A stretch of DNA of 64,000 bases from Listeria weihenstephanensis (GCF_003534205.1 NZ_CP011102.1:1252036-1316035); one strand, 5' to 3'. Numbered from the stretch's first letter, positions 42,441-52,255 are shown. Notes: generated from the letters alone by a model not told the origin. Numbers and translations: made by a program.

Positions 42441-43295
42441 ATGAAAAAAATTATTTTAGCGTTGACATTAGTATTATTAGCAGTAGTAGCAGTAGGTTGT
42501 GGAGGTACAGACGACAAAGCAAACGGGGACGAGAAGAGCGTCGTGATCGGCGTTAGTGCCGGCGATCGTACATGGCCTGAAATCAAGAAAATCGCTAAAA
42601 AAGATGGCATCAACATTGAATTAAAAGAATTCAGCGATTACGTCCTTCCAAACCGCGCGTTAGAGGATGGAGACCTAGATGCCAATGCCTTCCAAACCAT
42701 CGCTTATTTCGATTCATTTATTAAAGAAAATAAATTAGATCTTGAACCACTCGCATCCACCGTTATCGCACCAATGGGCGTGTATTCTAATAAAGTAAAA
42801 GATATTAAAGACATCAAAAAAGGCGCTACAATCGCTGTTCCAGATGATAGCACAAACTACGGTCGCGCACTGCTACTTCTTCAAGAAGCAGGACTTATCA
42901 CACTTGTCGATGATTTTGATGGGAATGGTTCTCCAGAAGCAGTAAAAGAAAATCCGAAAAACCTAACAATCAAGCCAATGGTTGCCGGTCAAATCCCGCG
43001 TGCCTTGGATGATGTAGATGCAGCAGCAATCAATAACGGGGTTGCCGTTGAAGCCAAGTTAGACCCGCTAAACGATGCTATTTTCCTTGAATCCGACACA
43101 GCAAAACCATATATCAATATCATCGCTGTCCGCAAAGGTGACACAGATCGTGCCGCACTGAAAAAAATCGTAGAAATTTATCACTCCGATGAAATGAAGA
43201 AATTTATCGATAATACGTATAAAGGAAGCTCGATTCCAGCGTTTGTTCCACTGAGCGAGTTAGAAACATACAAAGAAACATGGTCGAAAAAATAA
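42441..43295 (+). CDS. metQ: Methionine-binding lipoprotein MetQ
   Basis: A 284-residue NlpA-family substrate-binding lipoprotein. Lipobox VAVGCGG with lipidated Cys20. The NlpA pattern (GVSAGDRTWPEIKKIA, NAFQTIAYFD, IAVPDDSTNYGRAL, AAINNGVAVEA) is present. It delivers D- or L-methionine to MetNI at the outer membrane face. It lies 49 bp after metI with no terminator between. Confidence 0.95.
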   Translation: MKKIILALTLVLLAVVAVGCGGTDDKANGDEKSVVIGVSAGDRTWPEIKKIAKKDGINIELKEFSDYVLPNRALEDGDLDANAFQTIAYFDSFIKENKLDLEPLASTVIAPMGVYSNKVKDIKDIKKGATIAVPDDSTNYGRALLLLQEAGLITLVDDFDGNGSPEAVKENPKNLTIKPMVAGQIPRALDDVDAAAINNGVAVEAKLDPLNDAIFLESDTAKPYINIIAVRKGDTDRAALKKIVEIYHSDEMKKFIDNTYKGSSIPAFVPLSELETYKETWSKK

Positions 43296-43322
43296 AGCCT
43301 AAATTAAAGGAGCGATGTTTAC

Positions 43323-44516
43323 ATGGTACAAACAAAACTGACATGGTCTGAAGCCATCGAAACCAATATTGATACCCAAAAAGACTTTTATATAGAGGTA
43401 AGTCATGACATCCACGACCATCCAGAAATCGGAAACGAAGAGTTCTATGCTAGCGAAAAACTGGCAAACATTCTTGGAAAAGCAGGATTCACAGTAGAAC
43501 TCGACGTAGCAGGCCATAAAACAGCCTTTATCGCTCGCAAAAAAGCATCAAAGCCCGGAACAACCGTCGCATTTTTAGCAGAATACGACGCGTTACCAGG
43601 CCTTGGACATGCATGCGGTCATAATATTATCGGAACAACAAGTGTGGCAGCAGCGATTGCTGTTGCTGGAATTTTAGAAGAAGTTGGCGGAGAAGTCGTC
43701 GTACTTGGAACGCCAGCTGAAGAGGGTGGTCCAAACGGTAGCGCAAAAGGTAGTTTTGTTAAACACGATTTATTAAAAGGTATTGACGCAGCGCTCATGA
43801 TTCATCCATCAAGTGATTCAGCCCTAACAACACCATCCTTGGCTGTAGACGTTTTGGAGTTCGAATTTTTTGGAAAACCGGCGCATTCCGCGGCAAATCC
43901 TGAAGATGGCATTAACGCGCTCGACGGATTGATCCAATTTTACAATGGTGTCAATGCATTGCGGCAACACGTGACATCTGATGTACGTATCCATGGAATT
44001 ATCCTAGACGGCGGTCAAGCACCAAATATTGTTCCAGATTACGCTCGCGCTCGCTTTTTCACACGCGCTGATAAACGCCATCGCCTAAACGAAGTCACAA
44101 AACGCGTGATTCAAGTAGCAGAAGGCGCTGCAATCCAAACCGGTACAACGTTCAAAGTGACAAATATTCAAAACGGCGTCGATGATTTCTTGATTAACAA
44201 ACAGTTCAATCGCGTCTTTGCCCGCATTGCCGAACAGCTAGACGAACCAATCAAAACTGACAGTCGCGGCATTGGCTCAACGGACGCAGGAAACATCAGT
44301 CAAGTTATCCCGACAATCCACCCTTACATCAAAATTGGCTCCAGCGATTTGATCGGTCATACCGTCGAGTTTAGAGAAGCCGCAAGATCCGCAGACGGCG
44401 ATAAAGCCTTAATAAAAGGAGCAAAACTTATCGCGTTAACCGCTTTAGAACTATATACAGATGAAGCGCTGCTTGCCGATATTAAGAAAGAATATGAAGC
44501 AACAAAACAAATCTAA
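43323..44516 (+). CDS. M20-family amidohydrolase (AbgB/YxeP type)
   Basis: A 397-residue metallo-aminoacylase/peptidase. Metal ligands appear in GLGHACGHN (about 100), TPAEEGGPNGSAKG and IHPSS, with the dimerisation domain near 175-290. Substrate could be an N-acyl or conjugated amino acid. It follows metQ by 27 bp and precedes a terminator, so it likely shares the SAM-riboswitch transcript. Release of methionine from an acylated precursor is a reasonable inference. Confidence 0.88.
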   Translation: MVQTKLTWSEAIETNIDTQKDFYIEVSHDIHDHPEIGNEEFYASEKLANILGKAGFTVELDVAGHKTAFIARKKASKPGTTVAFLAEYDALPGLGHACGHNIIGTTSVAAAIAVAGILEEVGGEVVVLGTPAEEGGPNGSAKGSFVKHDLLKGIDAALMIHPSSDSALTTPSLAVDVLEFEFFGKPAHSAANPEDGINALDGLIQFYNGVNALRQHVTSDVRIHGIILDGGQAPNIVPDYARARFFTRADKRHRLNEVTKRVIQVAEGAAIQTGTTFKVTNIQNGVDDFLINKQFNRVFARIAEQLDEPIKTDSRGIGSTDAGNISQVIPTIHPYIKIGSSDLIGHTVEFREAARSADGDKALIKGAKLIALTALELYTDEALLADIKKEYEATKQI

Positions 44517-44519
44517 AGT

Positions 44520-44552
44520 AAAGGGGATGAGCGCGGCGCTTGTCTCCTTTTA
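44520..44552 (+). terminator. Terminator of the met operon
   Basis: AAAGGGGATGAGC / GCTTGTCTCCTTT stem with G-U pairs, then TTTTAT. Confidence 0.65.
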
Positions 44553-44664
44553 TACGAAAAATATAATAAAATTTAAATTAATCTTTTAATTTAGAAAAAA
44601 GTATTTATTTTAGTTAAGAAATAGCGTATGATAGAAATATTCACACAAAAAAGGGGAGTTACAT

Positions 44665-46314
44665 ATGAAAAAGAGATATACACTAAGCGCAATATGGATG
44701 TTATCCGTGCTTATTCTATCGGCATGTGGAGGTGGAAAAGATACCACAAGTCAAGCTAGCAACGAGCAAGTCCTTCGCGTCATCGAATCCACAGAGATTC
44801 CACTCATGGATACTACGCTCGCAACAGATGGTGTTAGCTTTACCGCAATGAACCAAGTTTTCGAAGGTCTCTATACACTTGACGAAAACGATCAAATTAT
44901 CCCTGCTGCAGCCGAAGCTATGCCAGAAATAAGCGAAGACCAAAAAACATATACGATCAAAATTCGTGACAGCGCTAAATGGTCTGATGGTTCCAACTTA
45001 ACTGCAGCCGATTTTATTTATGCGTGGCAAAAAGTCGTCGATCCAAAATCAGGTGCGCAGTATTCCTTCCTATATCGTGATGTTGTCCAAAATGCGAGTG
45101 ACATCATCGACGGTAAAAAAGATCCAAAAGAGTTAGGCATAAAAGCACTGGATGATAAAACAATCCAAGTAAACTTAACACAAGTGGTGCCGTACTTTAA
45201 TTCCCTGCTCACATTTGGGCCGTTTTACCCGCAAAAAGAAAGCTATGTAAATAAAGAAGGGAAAGATTTTGCAAAGGATTCCGATCATTTACTCTACAAC
45301 GGTCCATTCACAATGGCTGACTGGTCTGGAACGAGCAAATCTTGGAGTTTTGTCAAAAACGATACGTATTGGGATAAAAAGAACGTGAAGCTAGATAAAA
45401 TAGACGTCCAAGTTGCGAAAGAACCTGGAGCAGCAGTTAATTTATACAATACTGGTAAAGTCGACCGCGCACCATTAACTGGCGACTATGCGAGCCAATA
45501 TAAAACAAATAAAGAATTCGTTGCCGAACCAGATTCGTACGTTTACTGGCTTAAATTCAATCAAAAACGCGATGGTAAGACAACAGACGTGGCGAATGTA
45601 GAACTACGAAAAGCCATTGCTCAAGCGATTAACAAAGAAGCACTCGCTGATACAGTCATAGCTAACGGCGCGACGGCTATCAATGGAGAAATACCAAAAG
45701 GCTTCGCTCAAAATCCACAAACAGGAAAAGATTTTCGCGAAGACAGTGGTGACCATCTAACCTACGATGTGGCGGAGGCCAAAGAGCATTTCGCTAAAGC
45801 CAAACAACAACTAGGGAAAAAGGAACTAACATTAGAACTAGTTGGCGATGACCAAGAATTCGCTAAAAAAACATTGGAGTTCATCCAAAGTGAACTGGAA
45901 ACCAATCTCGACGGATTAAAGATAACCTTAAAAACAGTCCCATATAAAAACAGGCTAGCACTTGACCAGGCACAAGATTACACGATCCAACTTTCGCGCT
46001 GGGCACCAGCGTACAAAGACCCAATGACCTATATCGCAAGCTGGCAAACAGACAACAATTACAATAATATGAGCTATACAAGCCCTGCTTACGACAAGTT
46101 AACAACTGATATAACAACAACGCTAGCAACCAATCCAGAAGCTCGTTGGCAAGCAATGCTCCAAACTGAAAAAGTACTACTCGACGAAGATGCAGCGATT
46201 GCGCCACTTTACCAAAACGCAACCGCCGTACTTGAAAAGCCCTATGTCAAAGGTGTAGTAAAACATTTATTCGGTGCCCCGTACAGTTTTAAAGGTGCCT
46301 ATATTGAAAAATAG
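44665..46314 (+). CDS. Oligopeptide-binding lipoprotein (OppA family)
   Basis: A 549-residue SBP family 5 lipoprotein (lipobox ILSACGGG, Cys21). Family patterns: ESTEIPLMDTTLATDG, the NQVFEGLYTLDEND segment (about 53-66), AKWSDGSNLTAADFIYAWQ split by WSDG and LTAADF, and a C-terminal APLYQNA. It captures short peptides for an Opp transporter whose other genes are not here, so it is an orphan binding protein. Own promoter region with a TATGAT box, ribosome-binding site GGGGAG. Confidence 0.92.
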   Translation: MKKRYTLSAIWMLSVLILSACGGGKDTTSQASNEQVLRVIESTEIPLMDTTLATDGVSFTAMNQVFEGLYTLDENDQIIPAAAEAMPEISEDQKTYTIKIRDSAKWSDGSNLTAADFIYAWQKVVDPKSGAQYSFLYRDVVQNASDIIDGKKDPKELGIKALDDKTIQVNLTQVVPYFNSLLTFGPFYPQKESYVNKEGKDFAKDSDHLLYNGPFTMADWSGTSKSWSFVKNDTYWDKKNVKLDKIDVQVAKEPGAAVNLYNTGKVDRAPLTGDYASQYKTNKEFVAEPDSYVYWLKFNQKRDGKTTDVANVELRKAIAQAINKEALADTVIANGATAINGEIPKGFAQNPQTGKDFREDSGDHLTYDVAEAKEHFAKAKQQLGKKELTLELVGDDQEFAKKTLEFIQSELETNLDGLKITLKTVPYKNRLALDQAQDYTIQLSRWAPAYKDPMTYIASWQTDNNYNNMSYTSPAYDKLTTDITTTLATNPEARWQAMLQTEKVLLDEDAAIAPLYQNATAVLEKPYVKGVVKHLFGAPYSFKGAYIEK

Positions 46315-46323
46315 ACCGTAGAA

Positions 46324-46366
46324 AAATCGCCACTCCATTATTTTTAAGGAGCTGGCGATTTCTTTG
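46324..46366. terminator. Terminator between convergent oppA-like and MFS genes
   Basis: AAATCGCCA-CTCC / GGAG-CT-GGCGATTT stem with T-rich flank on the plus strand and usable in both directions. Confidence 0.75.
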
Positions 46367-46374
46367 TTACCTAT

Positions 46375-47589
46375 TCATTTTGAAAAGACTTTTTTATCAC
46401 GAGAAGCATCTAAACCAGTAATAAACAACAGGATACCCGCGAAAATAAGAATGCCAAGTGGAACCGTGTAGCCGTCTGTGACATCGTGAAGCATCCCGAA
46501 AAGCGTTGGACCTGTCGCTGCGAGAAGATAGCCCACGGATTGCGCCATACCAGATAAATCAGCAGCTTCTGTAGCTGTCGTTGTCCGTAAATTGAAGAAC
46601 ATCATACATACGCTAAACGCAGTTCCTGAGGCCACGCCAGTGATAAAGACAGAAATACTTGTTATCCATAGGTGTCCAGATCCGAGCATTAACCCTGTGG
46701 TGCCTAAAAGTAGCAAGACGACCATCGTGATCACGATAGGTTGCTGCGACTTCATTTTTCCAGCAATGATTGGGACGATAAATGTAAAGGGAAGAATCCC
46801 GAGTTGCAATAAGGAAAGCATGAATCCAGCCTGAGTACTGGCCATTCCTTGACTGATTAAGATATTAGGAAGCCAAGCGACCATTACATAGAAAACCGTC
46901 GATTGCATCCCCATAAAAATCGTGATTTTCCAAGCAAGTGGGGATTTCCAAATATTTTTTTTCGTAGCGTGTTCCGTATGATTAGAAACAGGAGGCTTAT
47001 TATATTTTAACTGAGGCAACCAAATGAGGAGCGCAATAATAGCAACCGCGGACAAGGAAACAAGTGCCCCTTGCCAACCAAAGCCAGACTTCACAGCAAT
47101 TGGAACGCTGAGTCCAGAGGCAAGCATAGCGCATACATTCATCGAAATCGAGTACATACCAGTCATCAATCCCATTTTGAAAGGAAACTCTTTTTTGATC
47201 AAACTAGGAAGTAATACATTTCCAACAGCAATCGCAATACCAATCATAAACGTTCCCAACAGAAGTAGTGAAATGCCACCAAAAGGACGAATAAGGCTAC
47301 CAATAACCATCAAGCACAGTGCAAAAAAGACAACGAGTTCCATGCCATATTTACGCGCTATTTTGGAAACGAATGGCGATAGTCCAGCAAAAGCAAGTAA
47401 TGGCAACGTAGTTAGGAAACCGGTCATGGTGTTCGACATCGGTAAATCCACACGAATATAGCTGAGTAAAGGGCTTATCGCCGTAATCGGCGCTCGTAAA
47501 TTGGCAGCGACTAGTAAAATACCGATAATAAGTAAAATACGACTCCGTACTTTTACTTTTTCATCAGGGGAGATGAGTTCTTTCTCCAT
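46375..47589 (-). CDS. MFS transporter of the CynX/NimT family
   Basis: A 404-residue 12-helix carrier: NLRAPITAISPLL at about 30, GFLTTLPLLAFAG at about 58, GNVLLPSLIKKEFP at about 123. The CynX/NimT group includes cyanate and 2-nitroimidazole transporters; substrate here is unknown. It lies 5 bp after the stop of a GntR/FadR regulator on the same strand, so that regulator probably controls it. Confidence 0.9.
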   Translation of the reverse strand: MEKELISPDEKVKVRSRILLIIGILLVAANLRAPITAISPLLSYIRVDLPMSNTMTGFLTTLPLLAFAGLSPFVSKIARKYGMELVVFFALCLMVIGSLIRPFGGISLLLLGTFMIGIAIAVGNVLLPSLIKKEFPFKMGLMTGMYSISMNVCAMLASGLSVPIAVKSGFGWQGALVSLSAVAIIALLIWLPQLKYNKPPVSNHTEHATKKNIWKSPLAWKITIFMGMQSTVFYVMVAWLPNILISQGMASTQAGFMLSLLQLGILPFTFIVPIIAGKMKSQQPIVITMVVLLLLGTTGLMLGSGHLWITSISVFITGVASGTAFSVCMMFFNLRTTTATEAADLSGMAQSVGYLLAATGPTLFGMLHDVTDGYTVPLGILIFAGILLFITGLDASRDKKVFSK

Positions 47590-47594
47590 CGTAC

Positions 47595-48275
47595 TTAACC
47601 TTCTTTCTTTGGTAAAATGATTTGTTTAAATTGCGAAATATACATGTCCACGCAATGTACAGCAGAAGCGGCATCTTGATTTCGGATAGCCAAAATAAGA
47701 TCCGTGTGCCCAGCATTGCTTGCATCATGCATTTCTGTCGTACTCGTAATCGACATTTGGATTTCCTCAAATAGATGCGCATACATATCAATTAATAATG
47801 GGTTATAAGAAGCCGCCGTAATCGTTTGATGCAACTGCCAATCTGCTTCCACAAACTTCTCTAAATTACTTTCTTTCGTGAACTGGAAGCATTGATCACG
47901 AAACCGCTCCATTTCCAGCAAGTCTTCCTCTGTCCTACGCAAACAAGCGAGCGATACAGCTTCCCGATCAAGCGCATGTCGCACTTCTAAAATTTCTAAG
48001 ACAGCGGCACTTTTAATTCGCTTTTGAAGCACAGCATTGAGCTCACTTGTTGATAACACAAAGGTACCATCTCCTTGCTTCACTTCGAGTAAGCCGACAT
48101 GTGATAACGCTCTAATAGCTTCACGCAAAGTATTTCGGCTCACACCGAATTGTTCCATTAAGTCCGCTTCATTGGGCAGGCGATCGCCAATTTCCCAAAC
48201 GCCATTCTTAATCATGTCCTCAATTTGATCATATACTTGTTCCACCAGTGTTTTTTTTTGTAATTTATGTAGCAT
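47595..48275 (-). CDS. GntR-family regulator, FadR (FCD) subgroup
   Basis: A 226-residue repressor with an N-terminal winged helix (GDRLPNEADLMEQFGVSRNTLREAIRAL, keyed by LPNEADL and SRNTLREA at about 34-58) and an all-helical FCD ligand domain. Metal-binding positions of the FCD type (D/H in EADWQLHQTI, later HTDLILAI, AVHCVDMYI) are present, suggesting a carboxylate ligand bound through a metal. Operonic with the MFS carrier. Confidence 0.92.
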   Translation of the reverse strand: MLHKLQKKTLVEQVYDQIEDMIKNGVWEIGDRLPNEADLMEQFGVSRNTLREAIRALSHVGLLEVKQGDGTFVLSTSELNAVLQKRIKSAAVLEILEVRHALDREAVSLACLRRTEEDLLEMERFRDQCFQFTKESNLEKFVEADWQLHQTITAASYNPLLIDMYAHLFEEIQMSITSTTEMHDASNAGHTDLILAIRNQDAASAVHCVDMYISQFKQIILPKKEG

Positions 48276-48455
48276 AATGAAGCACTCCCTTTAAAGGTAG
48301 GATGATTGGTTCATAGGATATCTTATCGTGTTTTAGTGTAAAAGTAAACCCTAAAATATAACTTTTATCAAAAACTTATAAAAAAACAACGAAAATTTTC
48401 ATGAAAACTGGAAACTGTGCTAGAATATGAATAAGAAGCGAGGGGAGTGTGTTCT

Positions 48456-49517
48456 GTGGAAGAACTATGGGAGAAATTTAAAGCAAATACCGGATTACAA
48501 CGAGTTCTTATTTTTGCGCTACTCGTCTTTGTCCTGTATTTGGTAAGAAGTATGATCGATCTAATCTTATTAACTTTTATTTTCACATTTCTAATCACAA
48601 GACTAGAAAAAGTGATTTTGCGATGGGTGAAAGTCCCGAGGAAACTAATTGTCATTGTTTTGTATGTTTTGATCGTTATTTTCTTGTATTTCGCGATTAC
48701 GCATTATTTACCAATTATTATTGATCAAGTTATTTCGACGTTTAACGCCGTGATGAAATTTTATAATAATCCTGGAAATAATGATTTCTTGAAATATGTT
48801 GTGAATTTAATTAATGACTCGAATGTAAAAGCGTATATTGATTCTGGTGTGAAATTCATCATTGGTTCATTAAGTGGTATCGGAAGTATTGGTATATCGT
48901 TCTTCATGGCCTTGATTTTAAGTCTGTTTTTCGCGCTAGAACAAGAACGTGTGGTTCATTTTTCAAGCAAGTTTTTAACGAGTAAAATAGGACCCGTTTT
49001 CCGTGAGATTGCCTATTTCGGGAAAAAATTTGTAGGAACATTTGGCGTGGTACTGGAAGCGCAGTTTTTGATCGCGCTTGTCAATACATTTTTGACGACG
49101 ATTGCTCTGATTGCGATGGGCTTCCCGCAAGTTCTAACGCTATCCATCATGGTTTTCCTATTAGGCTTAATTCCAGTAGCAGGGGTTATTATTTCGTGTA
49201 TCCCGCTATCCATTATCGCCTATTCCGTAGGTGGAATAACCGATGTAATAGTCATTTTAATCACGATTGTCATTGTTCATGCGATTGAAACCTATATACT
49301 CAATCCAAAACTGATGTCATCTAAAACAGATTTACCCGTATTCTACACATTCATCATCCTTATATTCTCGGAGCATTTTTTCGGCGTATGGGGACTAATT
49401 GTAGGTATTCCAGTTGTCGTGTTCCTATTCGATGTATTAGGAGTACGAGGAAATGAAGCGGAAATTAAAAATCGAAGTTTCTGGGGCTTTAAAAAGAAGC
49501 CGAAGAAGAACAAATAA
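48456..49517 (+). CDS. AI-2E family (PerM/YdiK-like) membrane protein
   Basis: A 353-residue protein with about seven to eight hydrophobic segments. The family motif appears in the GLIPVAGVIISCIPLSIIAY region (GLIPVAGV at about 238) and the C-terminal NPKLMSSKTDLP (about 286). Members transport quorum or ion substrates or are Na+/H+ antiporters; role here unknown. The GTG at 48456 lies eight bases after AGGGGAG and is preferred to the GTG at 48447. A very basic C terminus (KKKPKKNK) ends the protein. Confidence 0.88.
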   Translation: MEELWEKFKANTGLQRVLIFALLVFVLYLVRSMIDLILLTFIFTFLITRLEKVILRWVKVPRKLIVIVLYVLIVIFLYFAITHYLPIIIDQVISTFNAVMKFYNNPGNNDFLKYVVNLINDSNVKAYIDSGVKFIIGSLSGIGSIGISFFMALILSLFFALEQERVVHFSSKFLTSKIGPVFREIAYFGKKFVGTFGVVLEAQFLIALVNTFLTTIALIAMGFPQVLTLSIMVFLLGLIPVAGVIISCIPLSIIAYSVGGITDVIVILITIVIVHAIETYILNPKLMSSKTDLPVFYTFIILIFSEHFFGVWGLIVGIPVVVFLFDVLGVRGNEAEIKNRSFWGFKKKPKKNK

Positions 49518-49559
49518 AATAAGCGTGTAATCCCCGAATGGGATTACACGCTTATTTTT
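49518..49559. terminator. Bidirectional terminator
   Basis: AATAAGCGTGTAATCCC / GGGATTACACGCTTATT with a 5-base loop and T-rich ends, between convergent genes. Confidence 0.9.
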
Positions 49560-50437
49560 CATGACCACAAAAATGCTTTTACAGCGGCATCAACGTCTTT
49601 ATTTTCATGAAGTTTACTATGCTGCGCCTTGCTTCCTGTAAAGACGAGTTCCTGATAACTCAAAGCATTGCTAAAAATGAATTTTCCTGACAATGCACTG
49701 GCAAGCGAAACACTCGTATCACTCTTCGTGCCATCCAAAACATCACCAGCGATATTTAAAACGTCAAGTGATGGAGGAATCGCACTTTTGTTCGCAATAA
49801 ACGCCGCGTAACGCTCTGTTTGGGCACCAGGTCCACTATCTGTTAAATCATACGCGGTTTTACCATCGTCACCAATGACCAAACCGTTAAACGGAGCTCC
49901 GATTGTGACCATCTTTTTCACAGCAGGAAATTCTGGCTTGTTGTTTGCGGCTTCAAGGTAACTAACCCCATCGACGCCACCCATAGAATGACCAACTATA
50001 TTAACATTCGGAATATGATAGTCACTTTTCAGCTCGCGCATGACCGTTTGAAGCCACACAGTTTGATTCTCAAGCGAACTTTTATTATCTTCAAAAAGAA
50101 CTTGGATCAGCGGTTTTGTAGCAAATTTATCCCAAGTGCCAGTGTATTTCGTTTTCCCACTAGGCGAAACAGAGACAACGAGAGACCTTGTCGCATCACC
50201 ATTTCGCGCGAGACGATCCATCATATGCCCCATTGAATTCTTCGTTCCAGAATACCCGTGTAGAAATAGCGTTGGAACATCAATCGTCTTTACTTTCGAA
50301 GCGGTATTACTCACGACCGTTTTTTTAGCGTCCTCGGCGTTCGAATTTCCTTTTGTGCTATTGTGTGCTGCAAAAATAAAACCAAAACCAATAACAAATA
50401 CAGCTAGAATACTAAAGGTGATTAATAATTTCTTCAT
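49559..50437 (-). CDS. Exported DUF915-type alpha/beta hydrolase, copy 1
   Basis: A 292-residue hydrolase with an N-terminal membrane anchor or signal (about 3-24). The oxyanion strand TLFLHGYSGTKNS is at 57-69, the nucleophile elbow NIVGHSMGG (Ser151) follows, and a C-terminal His sits in KAQHSKLHEN. DUF915 proteins are cell-surface lipases/esterases of unknown substrate. AAGGAG precedes the ATG. A paralogue lies 6 bp upstream in the same operon. Confidence 0.88.
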   Translation of the reverse strand: MKKLLITFSILAVFVIGFGFIFAAHNSTKGNSNAEDAKKTVVSNTASKVKTIDVPTLFLHGYSGTKNSMGHMMDRLARNGDATRSLVVSVSPSGKTKYTGTWDKFATKPLIQVLFEDNKSSLENQTVWLQTVMRELKSDYHIPNVNIVGHSMGGVDGVSYLEAANNKPEFPAVKKMVTIGAPFNGLVIGDDGKTAYDLTDSGPGAQTERYAAFIANKSAIPPSLDVLNIAGDVLDGTKSDTSVSLASALSGKFIFSNALSYQELVFTGSKAQHSKLHENKDVDAAVKAFLWS

Positions 50438-50443
50438 GATAAG

Positions 50444-51271
50444 TTACTCCTTAAATCCCCATAAAAATTTAGCGACATAGTTATCAACAACTGGTGATTC
50501 ATGCATGTTACTATGTGTCGCTGTTGGGCCTGTTAACGTATGAGTCTCAACATATTGATTGGTGAAAAGTTCTTTTCCGTACATCACACTATCAATTTTG
50601 ACCTCTCCGTCACTATTTGTGCCATCTTCTAAATTACCACCAATGATCATAATACGTGTACTACTCTTTAATTTTTTCTCCATTTGTTTGGCAAATTTCG
50701 TATGAATAGCAGTAGCGTTTTGCAAATCTACTTCCTGATCTCCATTGACATACTCTTCTGGATAAAAAGGAACAGCTAGAAAGACGATTTTTTGAACTTC
50801 TGGATAATCTGGGTTATTGGCATAAGACGCCAAGTAAGAAACCCAAGCACCACCGCCCATGGAATGTCCAACAGCGTTAAACTTCGTGACACCATAATGA
50901 TCTTGCAGGTAACTCATGACTTTTTTTGTCCAGAGTGATTGCTGCGTCATCGTTGAGCGATTATCAGCAAAAACAATATTGATAAGTGGATTGTCGGCCT
51001 TCTTTCCATTATAGGTTCCCTTCACCGTGATATCCCCAGTAGGACTTACTTTCACCGTCAAAGCATCCGTCGCCCAATCATATTCTTGGTCAAAGCGCCT
51101 GATCATGCCATGAAGTGACCGATCCGTACCACGATAACCGTGAATAAATATTGTTGGAGTTGTACTTTGATTCACTTCACGGTGTGTCCCATTTAGCTGA
51201 ATCAATAGCAGAATTGCTGCCGCCATGAAAATAGCTGATAATAATCCCATCCATAAACTTTTTTTCCACAT
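50444..51271 (-). CDS. Exported DUF915-type alpha/beta hydrolase, copy 2
   Basis: A 275-residue paralogue of the downstream gene, with an N-terminal anchor (about 5-26), TIFIHGYRGTDRS, nucleophile AVGHSMGG (Ser137), and C-terminal His in ATHSNMHE. The ATG at 51271 has AGAGGA eight bases upstream; a TTG two codons earlier is less favoured. First gene of the two-gene operon, matching the pair lmo0950-lmo0951 by position. Confidence 0.88.
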   Translation of the reverse strand: MWKKSLWMGLLSAIFMAAAILLLIQLNGTHREVNQSTTPTIFIHGYRGTDRSLHGMIRRFDQEYDWATDALTVKVSPTGDITVKGTYNGKKADNPLINIVFADNRSTMTQQSLWTKKVMSYLQDHYGVTKFNAVGHSMGGGAWVSYLASYANNPDYPEVQKIVFLAVPFYPEEYVNGDQEVDLQNATAIHTKFAKQMEKKLKSSTRIMIIGGNLEDGTNSDGEVKIDSVMYGKELFTNQYVETHTLTGPTATHSNMHESPVVDNYVAKFLWGFKE

Positions 51272-51437
51272 ACGCAATATCCTCTTTTCTAAATTAACAA
51301 CATCTTAGTAAAGTATACAAGTTTTTCAGGAAAAGCGCATCTTCTATCTCATATAAAATTGAATCTTTATTTTTACAGCGGCATTTATTTATAGTATACT
51401 GAACATAAACACGTAAGAAATGAGGGAGTAGTAAGTT

Positions 51438-51896
51438 ATGATTAAACGTACGGCAGAGGTTGTTCTAGCTGTTATCGGCATGTTACTAGGATTGGTGACG
51501 CTGGTTGGATTTACAGTGATTGGATTTATATTGGACAAAGCAGGAAGCACAAAAGAGGGTATTGCATCGTTCACGAGAAGCTATTACCAAAGTTTAGAAG
51601 AATCGGGTATTTCTGTAGCAGATGTTCCAAGTGCGAAACAAGTGCTTGACATGGTGCACACATATGCAGTACTAGCACTTATTGCAACGATTATCTTCAC
51701 AATTATGCTTATCATTGGCTTGATTTTCATTACAGGCAATAAAAAACCAGTACTTGCAGGATTTATGTTTCTGATTGCTGGAATTATTGTTACAATTGGT
51801 GGCTTTGTTGTTGCTGGTTTCGTGCCAGGACTACTACTTGTTATCGCGGCTATTCTAAGCTTCGTACGCAAGCCTAAAGATCCATTTATGGCCTAA
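51438..51896 (+). CDS. DUF4064-type membrane protein
   Basis: A 152-residue protein with four hydrophobic helices (about 5-32, 76-100, 108-122, 125-140) and an extracytoplasmic loop between the first two. Composition and the KRTAEVVLAVIG start fit DUF4064. ATG follows GAGGGAG. Function unknown; equivalent in position to lmo0952. Confidence 0.82.
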   Translation: MIKRTAEVVLAVIGMLLGLVTLVGFTVIGFILDKAGSTKEGIASFTRSYYQSLEESGISVADVPSAKQVLDMVHTYAVLALIATIIFTIMLIIGLIFITGNKKPVLAGFMFLIAGIIVTIGGFVVAGFVPGLLLVIAAILSFVRKPKDPFMA

Positions 51897-51906
51897 CGCA
51901 ACAGGT

Positions 51907-51945
51907 AAACCGCATCTTCCATCATGGAGATGCGGTTTATTTTTA
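51907..51945 (+). terminator. Terminator of the DUF4064 gene
   Basis: AAACCGCATCT / AGATGCGGTTT stem, then TATTTTTATTT. Confidence 0.9.
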
Positions 51946-51991
51946 TTTGAAGTGGGAAAAGGATAAGAGAAGTCCTTGGGAGGTTTGTAAA

Positions 51992-52201
51992 ATGAAAAAT
52001 AAGAAAAACTGGTTATTAATAGGCTCTGCAGCAGGTGCACTCGGTGCTGCTGTGGCCTACGCCGTTTTAAATCAAAAAACATTGGATCCATTTGAAGAAG
52101 GAAAAGTAGAGGAACTGGATTTAGAGGAGAACAATATGGTTTCAGAAGGTGCGATGTCAACGATTGATTATGAGAACAAGCGACAAGAATTAAAAAAATA
52201 A
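51992..52201 (+). CDS. Small single-span membrane protein
   Basis: A 69-residue protein: basic N terminus (MKNKKNW), one Gly/Ala-rich transmembrane helix (about 8-26) and an acidic cytoplasmic or external tail (EEGKVEELDLEENN). Good ribosome-binding site GGGAGG. Family not recognised. It has its own terminator and lies two genes upstream of the liaIH-like pair. Confidence 0.75.
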   Translation: MKNKKNWLLIGSAAGALGAAVAYAVLNQKTLDPFEEGKVEELDLEENNMVSEGAMSTIDYENKRQELKK

Positions 52202-52215
52202 TGGGCGTACCCTGT

Positions 52216-52255
52216 AGCCTACTGCCAAACATCTTCCATTGGCAGTAGGCTTTTT
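52216..52255. terminator. Bidirectional terminator
   Basis: AGCCTACTGCCAA / TTGGCAGTAGGCT stem and T-run; lies between convergent genes. Confidence 0.9.
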
